Shown here: piece after piece, positions 1-8,471 of the stretch
Position numbering within the stretch: position 1 is the first letter of the stretch
Layout: the number at the start of each line of letters is the position of its first letter
Origin: Bacteroidales bacterium
Lineage (GTDB): Bacteria; Bacteroidota; Bacteroidia; Bacteroidales; Lentimicrobiaceae
Direction of reading: 5' to 3'
Assembly (NCBI GenBank): GCA_016709025.1
Contig: JADJEQ010000037.1
Coordinates: forward strand, 169,501 to 233,500
Length of the DNA: 64,000 nucleotides
Position numbers and translations under genes: made by a program
The notes under the pieces: model-generated
Databases searched by the model: none
What the model was told of the DNA's origin: nothing
Seen by the model: only the letters and a program-made list of their open reading frames with translations

Positions 1-1
1 G

Positions 2-973
2 GAACTCGACCGTGGCGAAGGGATTCCCTGGAAAGGCAATTATACTTCCTGGCTTGAACAGAAATCAAACCGGCTTGCCATGGAGGAAAAAACCGAAAGC
101 AAACGCCGGAAAACACTTGAGCGCGAACTCGAATGGGTGCGAATGGCTCCCAAAGCCCGCCATGCCAAATCAAAAGCAAGGCTTGCTGCCTACGATCGTA
201 TGATGGGCGAAGATACCAGGCAGAAAGAAGAAAAACTCGAGATATTTATTCCCAATGGGCCCCGTTTGGGCAATAAGGTGATTGAAGCCAGGGATATTTC
301 GAAGGCTTACGGCGACAAACTGCTGTTCGAAAACCTGAGTTTCAGCCTGCCTCCTGCTGGTATTGTCGGAATCATCGGGCCCAACGGTGCAGGTAAAACC
401 ACCCTGTTCAGGTTAATTATGGGTCTTGAGAAAGCCGATGAAGGTGAATTCTCTGTGGGAGAAACTGTGAAACTCGGCTACATTGACCAGGCACACAACG
501 ACATCGATCCTGAAAAGACAGTTTGGGAGGTTATTTCCGAAGGAAACGAAAACCTTCAGCTTGGCGGCAAGCTATTCAATTCAAGGGCATACGTGGCGAG
601 GTTTAACTTCAGTGGTGCAGATCAGGGCAAAAAAGCCGGCATCCTTTCAGGGGGAGAACGTAACCGTATGCATATGGCACTTACGTTAAGATCAGAAGCC
701 AATGTGCTGCTGCTTGATGAGCCAACCAACGATATTGATGTAAATACATTGAGGGCATTGGAAGAAGGCCTCGAAAATTTTGCCGGATGTGCCGTAATCA
801 TTTCACATGACCGTTGGTTCCTCGATCGTGTGGCTACACATATTCTGGCTTTTGAAGGCGATTCCCAGGTTGCTTTCTTTGAAGGAGGTTATACTGAATA
901 TGAGGAGAGCAGAAAGAAACGTATTGGAGATGCTACCCCTCACCGAATCAGGTATAAAAAATTAAAAGCCTGA
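2..973 (+). CDS. ettA: Energy-dependent translational throttle protein EttA (ABC-F ATPase), C-terminal part, cut by left edge
   Basis: The reading frame is open to the left edge, so only about the last 323 residues of a roughly 555-residue protein are present. Visible are the end of the first ATPase unit (ELDRGEGIPWKGNYTSWLEQ), the basic inter-domain linker (PKARHAKSKARLAAYD), and a complete second ATPase: Walker A GPNGAGKTT, signature LSGGERNR, Walker B LLLDEPTNDID and the switch His in ISHDRWFLDR. The inter-domain wording and the FFEGGYTEYEE tail match EttA rather than Uup or other ABC-F proteins. ABC-F proteins bind the ribosomal E site and act on translation; EttA gates early elongation according to the ADP/ATP ratio. 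The SatD-like gene starts 2 nt after the stop, so they may be co-transcribed. Confidence 0.93.
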   Translation, partial: ELDRGEGIPWKGNYTSWLEQKSNRLAMEEKTESKRRKTLERELEWVRMAPKARHAKSKARLAAYDRMMGEDTRQKEEKLEIFIPNGPRLGNKVIEARDISKAYGDKLLFENLSFSLPPAGIVGIIGPNGAGKTTLFRLIMGLEKADEGEFSVGETVKLGYIDQAHNDIDPEKTVWEVISEGNENLQLGGKLFNSRAYVARFNFSGADQGKKAGILSGGERNRMHMALTLRSEANVLLLDEPTNDIDVNTLRALEEGLENFAGCAVIISHDRWFLDRVATHILAFEGDSQVAFFEGGYTEYEESRKKRIGDATPHRIRYKKLKA

Positions 974-975
974 CA

Positions 976-1650
976 ATGAAATCGCAACTCTTTGCAGTTC
1001 TTACCGGCGACCTTATCAGATCATCAAAACTGACAAGTAGTGAGCTTTCCCGGCTGCCTGCTGCCTTTTCTGCTATTGTGAAACAGGTTGACCTGGCCTG
1101 CAACCAACCGGTGGGCACCACAAAGTTCAGCATTTTCAGAGGCGATAGCTTCCAGGTACTTACTACTCCCCAATCAGCTCTCAAAACCATGTTCCTTGTA
1201 AGGGCTGAACTCCGGAAAACTTTCCCCAAAACAATTGCTGATTCTGTAGATGCCAGGATCGCGGTCACAGTGGGAACCGCTTCCCACATTGCCCCCAACA
1301 TCACCGAAAGTGCAGGAGAAGCATTTACACAGAGTGGGCATCTGCTCGATACAATTCCTCACAACCGGCAGTCTTTGTTCGGATTTAAAGGAGGTGAAAC
1401 CGACAGGGAACTGAACACTGCAGTTGCGCTGGCCGATGAAATCACACGTAAATGGACATCAAGCCAGGCAGCCTTGTTCTTTTGGTTATTGCAGGGCCTT
1501 ACTCAAAAGGAAATTGCCCTGCAAACCCGGAACAGTCAGCCTACCATTATGAAAAAAATCAAAACTATGGGATGGCAGGGGATCAGTGAGTTGCTTGACA
1601 GATACGATGAAATCATTCACCACATAGCTCCGGATGGCTATATTGATTAA
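976..1650 (+). CDS. SatD-like family protein with C-terminal helix-turn-helix-like region
   Basis: A 224-residue protein. The N-terminus (FAVLTGDLIRSS) and the middle (SIFRGDSFQVL, then IAVTVGTASH) resemble the SatD family, a poorly characterised group named from a streptococcal secretion/acid-tolerance locus. Residues ~165-215 (LTQKEIALQTRNSQPTIMKKI) look like a helix-turn-helix, so DNA or RNA binding is plausible. The core is reminiscent of nucleotide-cyclase-like folds, but I see no convincing catalytic signature. It starts 2 nt after ettA and is followed by a DUF3307 membrane protein, a pairing I recall from other genomes. The function is not established. Confidence 0.7.
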   Translation: MKSQLFAVLTGDLIRSSKLTSSELSRLPAAFSAIVKQVDLACNQPVGTTKFSIFRGDSFQVLTTPQSALKTMFLVRAELRKTFPKTIADSVDARIAVTVGTASHIAPNITESAGEAFTQSGHLLDTIPHNRQSLFGFKGGETDRELNTAVALADEITRKWTSSQAALFFWLLQGLTQKEIALQTRNSQPTIMKKIKTMGWQGISELLDRYDEIIHHIAPDGYID

Positions 1651-1652
1651 AT

Positions 1653-1686
1653 ATAGCACTATAAAGCTATTTTTTCTATTTATAGC
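1653..1686 (+). promoter_or_regulatory. AT-rich inverted repeat with T-run after the satD-like gene (weak terminator or operator)
   Basis: ATAGC (1653-1657) and GCTAT (1666-1670) form a short inverted repeat followed by a T-run, and the half-site recurs as TATAGC at 1681-1686. It lies directly after the satD-like stop and about 100 nt before the DUF3307 gene. It could be a weak terminator or a binding site for the HTH-containing SatD-like protein. This is low-confidence inference. Confidence 0.3.
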
Positions 1687-1786
1687 ATCTTAATACTATT
1701 TAAGTAATTGCATTAACCAACAGACCCGGCATTTCCCGAATGAATGCAGCTGGTGCATCAACTACAGGATCAGTAATCCATATTAC

Positions 1787-2539
1787 ATGAATACAATTTT
1801 TGAATCTTTCATCAACACAGAAGCCATCGCCTTGTTAATACGGCTTTTGATTGCCCACCTTGCCGGTGATTTTATCTTTCAGAAAAAATCATGGATCATT
1901 CACCGTACAGCACACAGGTGGCGGTCAGGTTATCTCTACGCCAACGCGGGAATAGTAGCCGGACTCTCATGGCTGTTGTCGGGATACTTTTTCATCTGGT
2001 ACCTGCCATTGCTTATCTTTGTAGTTCATTTCATCATCGATCTGGCAAAATCCTACGCCCCTGACAGCCCGCTTGTGTTCTCCTCCGACCAGGCCCTTCA
2101 CCTGGCAGCCACATTTCTGACAACCTGGTTATACCTGAATTCTGCAACCGGTGATGTTTGTTGCTCATGGTTTTTTAACAGTCTGCCATTATGGACTTAC
2201 TTCGCCGCTTATTTACTGGTTATGTGGCCGATGGGAATCATCATTGCCTTGCTTACCCGCAAATGGCAAGCAGAAAGTGAAACCGGCGACGGACTGAAGG
2301 ATGCGGGCCGATACATCGGCATGCTTGAAAGGGTAATGATCCTGACCTTTATTTTTATGGGGCAGTTCTCTGCGATTGGATTTCTGGTGGCGGCAAAATC
2401 GATCCTGCGGTTTGGCGATATCCAGGACAACAAAAACCGCAAAGGAGCCGAATATATTTTGTTAGGCACCATGATTAGCTTTACTGCAGCCATTTTCACA
2501 GGTCTGCTTGCACAATGGATAATAAATAACTTTGCATAA
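1787..2539 (+). CDS. DUF3307 domain-containing integral membrane protein
   Basis: A 250-residue polytopic membrane protein. The N-terminal part carries the DUF3307 pattern: LIAHLAGDFIFQKKSWI (residues ~20-36), a central HFIIDLAKSY, then DQALHLAA. About six hydrophobic segments are visible, the last at residues ~225-247. The conserved His/Asp residues within predicted helices (HLAGDF, HFIID, DQALH) suggest a metal site or catalytic role, but no activity is known for the family. It follows the satD-like gene after 136 nt on the same strand, and the two are probably functionally linked. Confidence 0.8.
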   Translation: MNTIFESFINTEAIALLIRLLIAHLAGDFIFQKKSWIIHRTAHRWRSGYLYANAGIVAGLSWLLSGYFFIWYLPLLIFVVHFIIDLAKSYAPDSPLVFSSDQALHLAATFLTTWLYLNSATGDVCCSWFFNSLPLWTYFAAYLLVMWPMGIIIALLTRKWQAESETGDGLKDAGRYIGMLERVMILTFIFMGQFSAIGFLVAAKSILRFGDIQDNKNRKGAEYILLGTMISFTAAIFTGLLAQWIINNFA

Positions 2540-2604
2540 ATGAAAATACTCCGGTAAATATTTACAAACAACTGGTTATCAAAATATTGATTAAATTTAA
2601 TAAT

Positions 2605-2680
2605 ACTTTGCCGCCTGCCCCGCCACTTTTGCGGGGTCTTTGCGTCCCCGCCTGCGTCGGGCAGGCTTGCGTGATTCTTA
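2605..2680. repeat. GC-rich palindromic spacer repeat (GCCTGC family), copy 1
   Basis: Contains GCCTGCGTCGGGCAGGC inside a TTTGCGTC...GCGTGATTCT frame. The same frame with a different GC-rich palindromic insert recurs at 27119-27202 before purA's 3' end, so it is a dispersed spacer repeat. It sits about 20 nt before the cupin gene. Confidence 0.55.
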
Positions 2681-2699
2681 AATTAACTGACTATTGCAA

Positions 2700-3179
2700 A
2701 TGATCAAGATCGACGATGAATTACTGGATGAGGTAACCCGGAAAGCCCGCGTTTCGCCGCGCCTGAGGATGAATTACAACTTTCACTCAGGCCCTGAAGA
2801 CACCATGCAGCGCATGCTCAATGCCATGGAGCCCGGAACCTATCTGCGGCCGCACAAACACGAAAACCCTGATAAAAGGGAAGCATTCTTCGCCCTGCGT
2901 GGCAGCCTGTGCATCATCGAATTCGATGATACCGGTGAAATCGTTGACCATACCATTCTCGATGCCTCGAAAGGCAGTTACGGTGCTGAAATACCGGAGC
3001 GTACGTGGCACAGCATCATTTCACTCGAAAGCGGGTCGGTGGCATACGAAGTAAAAGATGGCCCCTATGCTGTAATCAGTGATAAAAACTTCGCTACATG
3101 GGCTCCGGCTGAAGGTAGTCCGGAAGTCAAAAACTACCTTGATCAACTCATCGCAAAACTGGGTCTCAGGGTTGCCTGA
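2700..3179 (+). CDS. WbuC family cupin-fold metalloprotein
   Basis: A protein of about 159 residues. ATG at 2700 is preferred over an in-frame TTG two codons upstream. The WbuC-type core SPRLRMNYNFH (residues ~19-29), followed by QRMLNAMEPGTYLRPHKH and KREAFFALRGSL, gives a single cupin barrel with metal-ligand candidates His in RPHKH, Glu in REAFF and His in ERTWHSI. WbuC-like proteins are often near surface-polysaccharide genes in proteobacteria. Here the neighbours are hisS and DUF3307, so that role cannot be assumed. The substrate is unknown. Confidence 0.8.
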   Translation: MIKIDDELLDEVTRKARVSPRLRMNYNFHSGPEDTMQRMLNAMEPGTYLRPHKHENPDKREAFFALRGSLCIIEFDDTGEIVDHTILDASKGSYGAEIPERTWHSIISLESGSVAYEVKDGPYAVISDKNFATWAPAEGSPEVKNYLDQLIAKLGLRVA

Positions 3180-3259
3180 AATTGCTTAATTTTGCCCCTC
3201 CCAAACCAAACCCCTGGGTCAATATCAGGCCACGGGGAAAAACGTTGGAACAGCAGGCA

Positions 3260-4627
3260 ATGAGCAACCAGAAACCTTCCATCCCCAAAGGAACACGCGA
3301 CTTCTCCCCCACCGAGATGAACCGTCGCAACTATATTTTCAACACCATTCGCGGTGTTTTCGAAAGCTTTGGCTATCAGCCCATAGAAACACCTGCTATG
3401 GAAAACCTTACAACCCTCCTGGGAAAGTATGGGGAAGAAGGCGACAAGCTCTTGTTCAGAATACTGAATTCGGGTGATTTCATGGCCGGTGTTCCGACAG
3501 CTGAATTATCTGAAAACAACCCGGCCCGGCTTGCCGGAAAAATTTCGGAGAAGGGTCTCCGCTATGATCTTACCGTGCCTTTCGCCCGTTACGTAGTTCA
3601 GCACCGCAATGAGATTACCTTTCCATTCAAGCGCTACCAGCTCCAGCCTGTCTGGCGGGCCGACCGGCCGCAGAAAGGCAGGTACCGCGAATTTTACCAG
3701 TGCGATGCCGACGTTATCGGATCAGACTCCCTGCTGAATGAAGCCGAACTGTTGCTGATGGCCGACCAGATTTTCGAAAGCCTTGGCATCCGGATCATCA
3801 TAAAACTCAACAACCGGAAAATCCTTTCCGGAATTGCCGAAATCATCGGTCATGCCGATAAGATTACGGATATAACGGTGGCCATCGATAAACTGGATAA
3901 AATCGGTCCGGAACGGGTCAATGAAGAACTGGCCGAACGCGGACTGGATGCAGCAGCCATCGCAAAACTGCAGCCAATCATCAACCTGCAGGGCAGCAAC
4001 GCTGAAAAACTTAAACAGATCAGCAAGGTTCTGGCAGCATCCACAGAAGGAATGAAAGGAATTTCTGAAACTACTGAAATCCTGAAAATGGCCGATACCA
4101 TGGAGATTAAAAGTCAGGTGGAACTTGACCTGACCCTTGCCAGGGGACTGAATTACTACACCGGTGCCATCATCGAGGTAAAAGCCGCAGATGTTGCCAT
4201 GGGCAGTATTTGCGGCGGGGGACGTTACGACAACCTGACCGGAATTTTTGGTTTGCCCGGAATTTCAGGTGTTGGTATATCGTTCGGAGCCGACCGTATT
4301 TACGATGTAATGAACGACCTGGAACTTTTCCCCGCTGAAACAGCCTCTTCTACCAGGGTCCTTTTCGTGAATTTCGGAGGAGAGGAGGAAGCCTTTTGTC
4401 TGAAACTGGCCGCTGACATGCGTAAAAAAGGAGTCAATACGGAAGTATTTCCGGAAAACACCAAAATCAAAAAGCAATTCTCTTATGCCGACAGCAAACA
4501 GATCCCATTTGTGGTAATTATCGGTGAAAGTGAACGCCTCAAAGGTGAATGCCTGCTTAAGAACATGCTTACGGGCGACCAGGTTTCAGTTACCCCTGAA
4601 AAATTGTTTGATCTGATAAAAGGTTGA
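3260..4627 (+). CDS. hisS: Histidine--tRNA ligase
   Basis: About 455 residues, normal for class II HisRS. ATG at 3260 (MSNQKPSIPKGTRDFSP) is chosen over an upstream in-frame TTG because GTRDF near the N-terminus is the usual HisRS opening. Motif 2 is RYREFYQCDADVIG (residues ~141-154), the histidine-specific signature is LARGLNYYTGAIIE (~293-306), and motif 3 is GVGISFGADRIYD. The anticodon-binding domain covers the last ~90 residues. It charges tRNA-His in the cytoplasm. A TAATTTTG box at 3187-3194 resembles a Bacteroidota -7 element, though no well-spaced -33 TTG was found. Confidence 0.97.
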   Translation: MSNQKPSIPKGTRDFSPTEMNRRNYIFNTIRGVFESFGYQPIETPAMENLTTLLGKYGEEGDKLLFRILNSGDFMAGVPTAELSENNPARLAGKISEKGLRYDLTVPFARYVVQHRNEITFPFKRYQLQPVWRADRPQKGRYREFYQCDADVIGSDSLLNEAELLLMADQIFESLGIRIIIKLNNRKILSGIAEIIGHADKITDITVAIDKLDKIGPERVNEELAERGLDAAAIAKLQPIINLQGSNAEKLKQISKVLAASTEGMKGISETTEILKMADTMEIKSQVELDLTLARGLNYYTGAIIEVKAADVAMGSICGGGRYDNLTGIFGLPGISGVGISFGADRIYDVMNDLELFPAETASSTRVLFVNFGGEEEAFCLKLAADMRKKGVNTEVFPENTKIKKQFSYADSKQIPFVVIIGESERLKGECLLKNMLTGDQVSVTPEKLFDLIKG

Positions 4628-4635
4628 AGAAATCC

Positions 4636-4672
4636 AAGTCTAAAGTAAAAAGTAAAAAGTAAAAAATAAAAA
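4636..4672. repeat. A-rich heptamer array (AAAAAGT units)
   Basis: Successive 7-bp units of the AAAAAGT type directly after hisS. The same core occurs in reverse complement at 9394-9419 and again at 35236-35258, so it is a dispersed low-complexity family, not a local accident. Confidence 0.7.
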
Positions 4673-4682
4673 CATCCTGCAT

Positions 4683-4794
<112 letters not shown>

Positions 4795-4831
4795 GAATCC
4801 TTAAAAAACTATCCTTACAAAACAACATCCT

Positions 4832-6331
4832 ATGAATACTTTTGCCATCAGCCCACAACCGCTCACTTTTGAAATCATCGAAGAAATTCTTGAAAACAAC
4901 GCCCGGCTGATCCTTTCGGATGAAGCCAGGACAAAAATTCAACATTGCCGCGAATACCTCGACAGTAAACTTGAGAACCACAGCGAACCCATCTATGGAA
5001 TCACTACCGGATTCGGATCATTGTGTAATATTCAGATATCGTCCAAAGACCTTCAAAAACTTCAGGAGAACCTGGTAATGTCGCATGCCTGCGGAACCGG
5101 GGCCGAAGTTGGCCCCGATATTGTCAGGTTGATGCTTCTGCTCAAAGCCCACGCGCTCTCATCGGGCAATTCGGGCGTGCAGGTAAAAACCGTAGAGAGG
5201 CTGCTCGACCTGTTTAACAACGATGTATTACCGGTTGTTTATGAGCAGGGATCGCTGGGTGCTTCAGGCGATCTGGCTCCTCTGGCCCATCTCAGCCTGC
5301 CTTTAATTGGCATGGGAGAAGTCAGGTTTGAAGGTAAAATTTATCCGGCTAAGAAAATCCTGAAACAATTCGGCTGGGAACCGCTTGAACTCCATTCAAA
5401 AGAAGGGCTGGCATTGCTGAATGGTACTCAGTTTATGAGCGCCCACGCTGTTTACATACTGCTGAAAGCCCAAAAACTTTCAAAACTGGCCGACATCACA
5501 GGCTCAATCTCACTTGAAGCCTACAATGGCCGCATCGATCCTTTCCTCGAACAACTGCACACCATCAGGCCCCACGCAGGGCAGATAGAAACAGCCCGCA
5601 ACATCAGAAACATCCTGAATGGAAGCAAACTGATTAAGAAAGAAGGCAAAAAAATTCAGGATCCCTACTCCTTTCGTTGCATTCCGCAGGTACACGGAGC
5701 CGTAAAGGACACTATCCGATATGTTTCGTCGGTTGTGCTGGTTGAAATCAATTCGGTTACCGATAATCCCACGATTTTCCCCGATGAAGACCTGGTATTG
5801 TCGGGCGGCAACTTTCATGGTGAACCCCTGGCATTTGTACTTGATTTTCTGGCTATAGCGCTTGCCGAGCAGGGAAACATTTCTGAGAGACGTGTTTATC
5901 GCCTGATAGCCGGCCAACGTGGGCTACCTGAGTTTCTGGTCGCGAATCCCGGTTTGAATTCCGGTTTCATGATTCCCCAGTACACTGCCGCCAGCATTGT
6001 GAGCCAGAATAAACAGCTGGCTACACCCTGTTCTGTAGATTCAATCACCTCTTCGAACGAACAGGAAGACCACGTGAGTATGGGTGCCAATGCGGCCACA
6101 AAAACCCTCAGGGTAGTAAAAAACCTCGAAAAATTGCTGGCAATTGAGCTGTTTGCGTCGGCCCAGGCCCTTGAATTCCGTGAAGCAGCCGATACCTCCC
6201 CTTTTCTGAGTGCATTTATCTCAGAATACCGGAGTGCAGTGCCATTTATTCAGAATGACCGGATCATGTATACTGAAATTCAAAAAACCCTTGAATTTAT
6301 TCAGCAGGTGAAGTTCGATTTCCCGGAATAA
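4832..6331 (+). CDS. hutH: Histidine ammonia-lyase (MIO family)
   Basis: A 499-residue member of the MIO-dependent ammonia-lyase family. The cofactor triad Ala144-Ser145-Gly146 lies in GSLGASGDLAPLAH; YGITTGFGS carries the catalytic Tyr loop; SSNEQEDHVSMG is the conserved C-terminal active-site region. The selectivity pair is Ser84-His85 (LVMSHACGTG), which in this family indicates histidine as substrate, giving urocanate and ammonia. No hutU, hutI or hutG is nearby, so a local histidine-degradation operon is not present. A second MIO enzyme follows after 356 nt on the same strand. Confidence 0.87.
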   Translation: MNTFAISPQPLTFEIIEEILENNARLILSDEARTKIQHCREYLDSKLENHSEPIYGITTGFGSLCNIQISSKDLQKLQENLVMSHACGTGAEVGPDIVRLMLLLKAHALSSGNSGVQVKTVERLLDLFNNDVLPVVYEQGSLGASGDLAPLAHLSLPLIGMGEVRFEGKIYPAKKILKQFGWEPLELHSKEGLALLNGTQFMSAHAVYILLKAQKLSKLADITGSISLEAYNGRIDPFLEQLHTIRPHAGQIETARNIRNILNGSKLIKKEGKKIQDPYSFRCIPQVHGAVKDTIRYVSSVVLVEINSVTDNPTIFPDEDLVLSGGNFHGEPLAFVLDFLAIALAEQGNISERRVYRLIAGQRGLPEFLVANPGLNSGFMIPQYTAASIVSQNKQLATPCSVDSITSSNEQEDHVSMGANAATKTLRVVKNLEKLLAIELFASAQALEFREAADTSPFLSAFISEYRSAVPFIQNDRIMYTEIQKTLEFIQQVKFDFPE

Positions 6332-6687
6332 GATCTTTTTAAACCTGAAGGCCGTTTTCAAAAGGGCTGGTTATCCGACCTGTTAACTGTCGGCAATCAG
6401 GTTTTATCGACCAGGCGTAGTCGAAATATAGACAGTTTCAAGACTTTGAGACAACCTCATTTAAATATGTGTCCTCGATAAGTAGTGAATACCTTTCAAT
6501 AACTTAAATATTTTTCAACAAATGGTTGGTTGTTTGGTGTTTTGTTGCGGAGTAGGGATAGCATGCGTGTCACAAAATCAGCAAATTCTTAACAGATCAA
6601 TTCCAAAAACCTTTCGATTTTCTTTGCGGATTCCTTCCTTTTGATTTCCTTTGACCCGCATAATCATTCACAAATACCCGTATAAAT
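6332..6687. other. Spacer between the two ammonia-lyase genes
   Basis: 356 nt with no credible gene. The last 100 nt are pyrimidine-rich (TTTCTTTGCGG, then TTTCCTTTGACC). This may hold a promoter, but position 2 of the -7 box is T rather than A. No clear terminator hairpin was recognised after the first lyase. Confidence 0.5.
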
Positions 6688-8211
6688 ATGACACTTATTA
6701 TCAAAGGCAGTGGATTAACCATTGAAGACGTGGTTGAAGTAGCCCGTAATGGCAAAGAAGTTGACCTTCATCCAGAAGCGATGCACCGTATGAAAAAATG
6801 CCGGGCAATGCTGGAGAATAAAATTGAAGCGGGTGAGATTATGTATGGTGTAAACACTGGCATCGGGGAGTTCTCGGAGGTTGTTTTAAACGACGATCAG
6901 GTGAAGGATTTCCAGAAATACCTCATCTACAATCACGCTGCAGGCATTGGCGATCCCATGCCACTGGAGCACGTCAGGGGAGCAATGCTGGGCCGTATCA
7001 ATGTGCATGCTCACGGCAATTCCGGGGTCAGACCTGAAATAACCATGACCCTGATTGAAATGCTGAACAAAGGCGTTACGCCTTATGTTTGCCAGAAGGG
7101 ATCGGTAGGCGCATGTGGCGATCTTGCCCCGATGTCACAGATTGCATTGTTGATGATGGGTGAAGGGAAAGCCTACTATAAAGGAAAACTACTTGAAGGA
7201 AAAGAAGCAATGGATAAAGCAGGAATTGCCATCCCCGGCCTCCAGGCACGTGATGGACTTGCTACCATCAACGGAAGCAATGTGCTCACCGCCATGAGTG
7301 CCATTTTCCTATACGATGCCAATAACTGGCTGAAGCAGGCAGAAATTGCAACAGCCATGTCGCTTGAGGCCTTGAAAGCCAATATGAAACCCTATTTACC
7401 CAGACTGCATGAAGTCCGCGGTTTTGCCGGAGCCGTTCGCTCTGCAGCAGCCATCATAAAGCTTGTTTCGGGCGGCGACCTTGCCGAAGGACTGGTCAAA
7501 TGCAAGGTTCAGGATGCCTATAGTATGCGTTCGACCCCTCAGGTAATAGGTGCTGCCCACGATGCTCTGGCCTATGCCCGTTCGCAGGTTGAAATTGAAT
7601 TAAACGGCGTTGGTGACAATCCGATTTTCTTCCCCGATGAAAACCTTCAGGTTTCAGGAGCTAATTTTCAGGGCTCGCCGGTTGCTGTTCCCATGGATAT
7701 GGCAGGTTATGTTATAACTATGGTTAGTGTATTAAGCGAACGTAGGATGAACCGGCTTAACAACCCCGCATTGAGTGTTGGGCTACCCGCCTTCCTCACC
7801 AAAGGTGCAGGCATGTTCTCAGGGTTGATGCTGAGCCAGTACACTGCTGATATGCAAATAGTTGAACAGAGAATCCTGAGCGCTCCGGCATGCATTCAGT
7901 CAATTCCGGCGGCTGCCGATCAGGAAGACTTTGTTTCAATGGGAATGAACACAGCACTCAAAAACAACCAGATTCTCGACAATGCCTATGGAATACTCGG
8001 CATTGAATTTATGGCCGCCGCACAGGCCCTCGATTTCAGGGAATATAAATTTGGAGCAGGAGTTACCAGGGCAAAAGAAGTAATCAGGAAATATGTCGAT
8101 TTTCTCGACATCGACCGTCCGCTTTATGCCGATCACAATGCAATGAAGGAATTGGTAAAATCATGCGAAATTCTGACTGAGGTTGAAGCGCTGATCGGAA
8201 AACTCGGATAA
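6688..8211 (+). CDS. MIO-family aromatic amino acid/histidine ammonia-lyase with Ala-Cys-Gly cofactor motif
   Basis: 507 residues, aligning end to end with histidine/phenylalanine/tyrosine ammonia-lyases: YGVNTGIGEFSE (Tyr loop), HGNSGVRPE, and AADQEDFVSMGMN. The cofactor triad reads Ala142-Cys143-Gly144 (GSVGACGDLAP; codons GCA TGT GGC at 7111-7119) instead of Ala-Ser-Gly. Cys can replace Ser in bacterial histidine ammonia-lyase and still form the cofactor, so activity is plausible. The selectivity pair is Asn82-His83 (IYNHAAGIG), unlike Ser-His of histidine lyases, His-Leu of tyrosine lyases or Phe-Leu of phenylalanine lyases. The substrate is therefore open. It is divergent from its neighbour at 4832, so it is not a recent duplication. 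Confidence 0.85.
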   Translation: MTLIIKGSGLTIEDVVEVARNGKEVDLHPEAMHRMKKCRAMLENKIEAGEIMYGVNTGIGEFSEVVLNDDQVKDFQKYLIYNHAAGIGDPMPLEHVRGAMLGRINVHAHGNSGVRPEITMTLIEMLNKGVTPYVCQKGSVGACGDLAPMSQIALLMMGEGKAYYKGKLLEGKEAMDKAGIAIPGLQARDGLATINGSNVLTAMSAIFLYDANNWLKQAEIATAMSLEALKANMKPYLPRLHEVRGFAGAVRSAAAIIKLVSGGDLAEGLVKCKVQDAYSMRSTPQVIGAAHDALAYARSQVEIELNGVGDNPIFFPDENLQVSGANFQGSPVAVPMDMAGYVITMVSVLSERRMNRLNNPALSVGLPAFLTKGAGMFSGLMLSQYTADMQIVEQRILSAPACIQSIPAAADQEDFVSMGMNTALKNNQILDNAYGILGIEFMAAAQALDFREYKFGAGVTRAKEVIRKYVDFLDIDRPLYADHNAMKELVKSCEILTEVEALIGKLG

Positions 8212-8216
8212 ACTTA

Positions 8217-8425
8217 GAGACTGTTTGATTTTAAATTCCAATTTCACCAGGCCAGTCCTTTAGGGCGGGTTTTGAATAAAACATCATAGAAAATGGCAAA
8301 ATCCTGAAAAATTTGTAAATTCATAATAAATTTTCGGGATTTTGCCCCTGGTTTTTTTGTTTTAATTTTTGCCCGCCCTAAAGGACGGGCCAATTCACAG
8401 AGTATAACAAAATTTAAATAGTCTC
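8217..8425. repeat. Nested-hairpin MITE-like element, copy 1
   Basis: About 209 bp beginning 6 nt after the lyase stop. The outer termini are inverted (GAGACTGTTTGATTTTAAAT and AAAATTTAAATAGTCTC). Inside lie GTCCTTTAGGGCGGG and CCCGCCCTAAAGGAC, then GGCAAAATCCTGAAAAATTT paired with AAATTTTCGGGATTTTGCC. The whole element can fold into one long imperfect hairpin. Copy 2 is at 42270-42477 and a deleted copy at 60187-60271. No ORF inside. Confidence 0.85.
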
Positions 8426-8471
8426 ATAAAACCATTCGGTTTTTTAACCCGGATGATTAATACAATTTTAA

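Noticed and set aside
4832..8211. A hut operon for histidine degradation
   Set aside because: hutU, hutI and hutG are absent, and the second lyase has a different selectivity pair.
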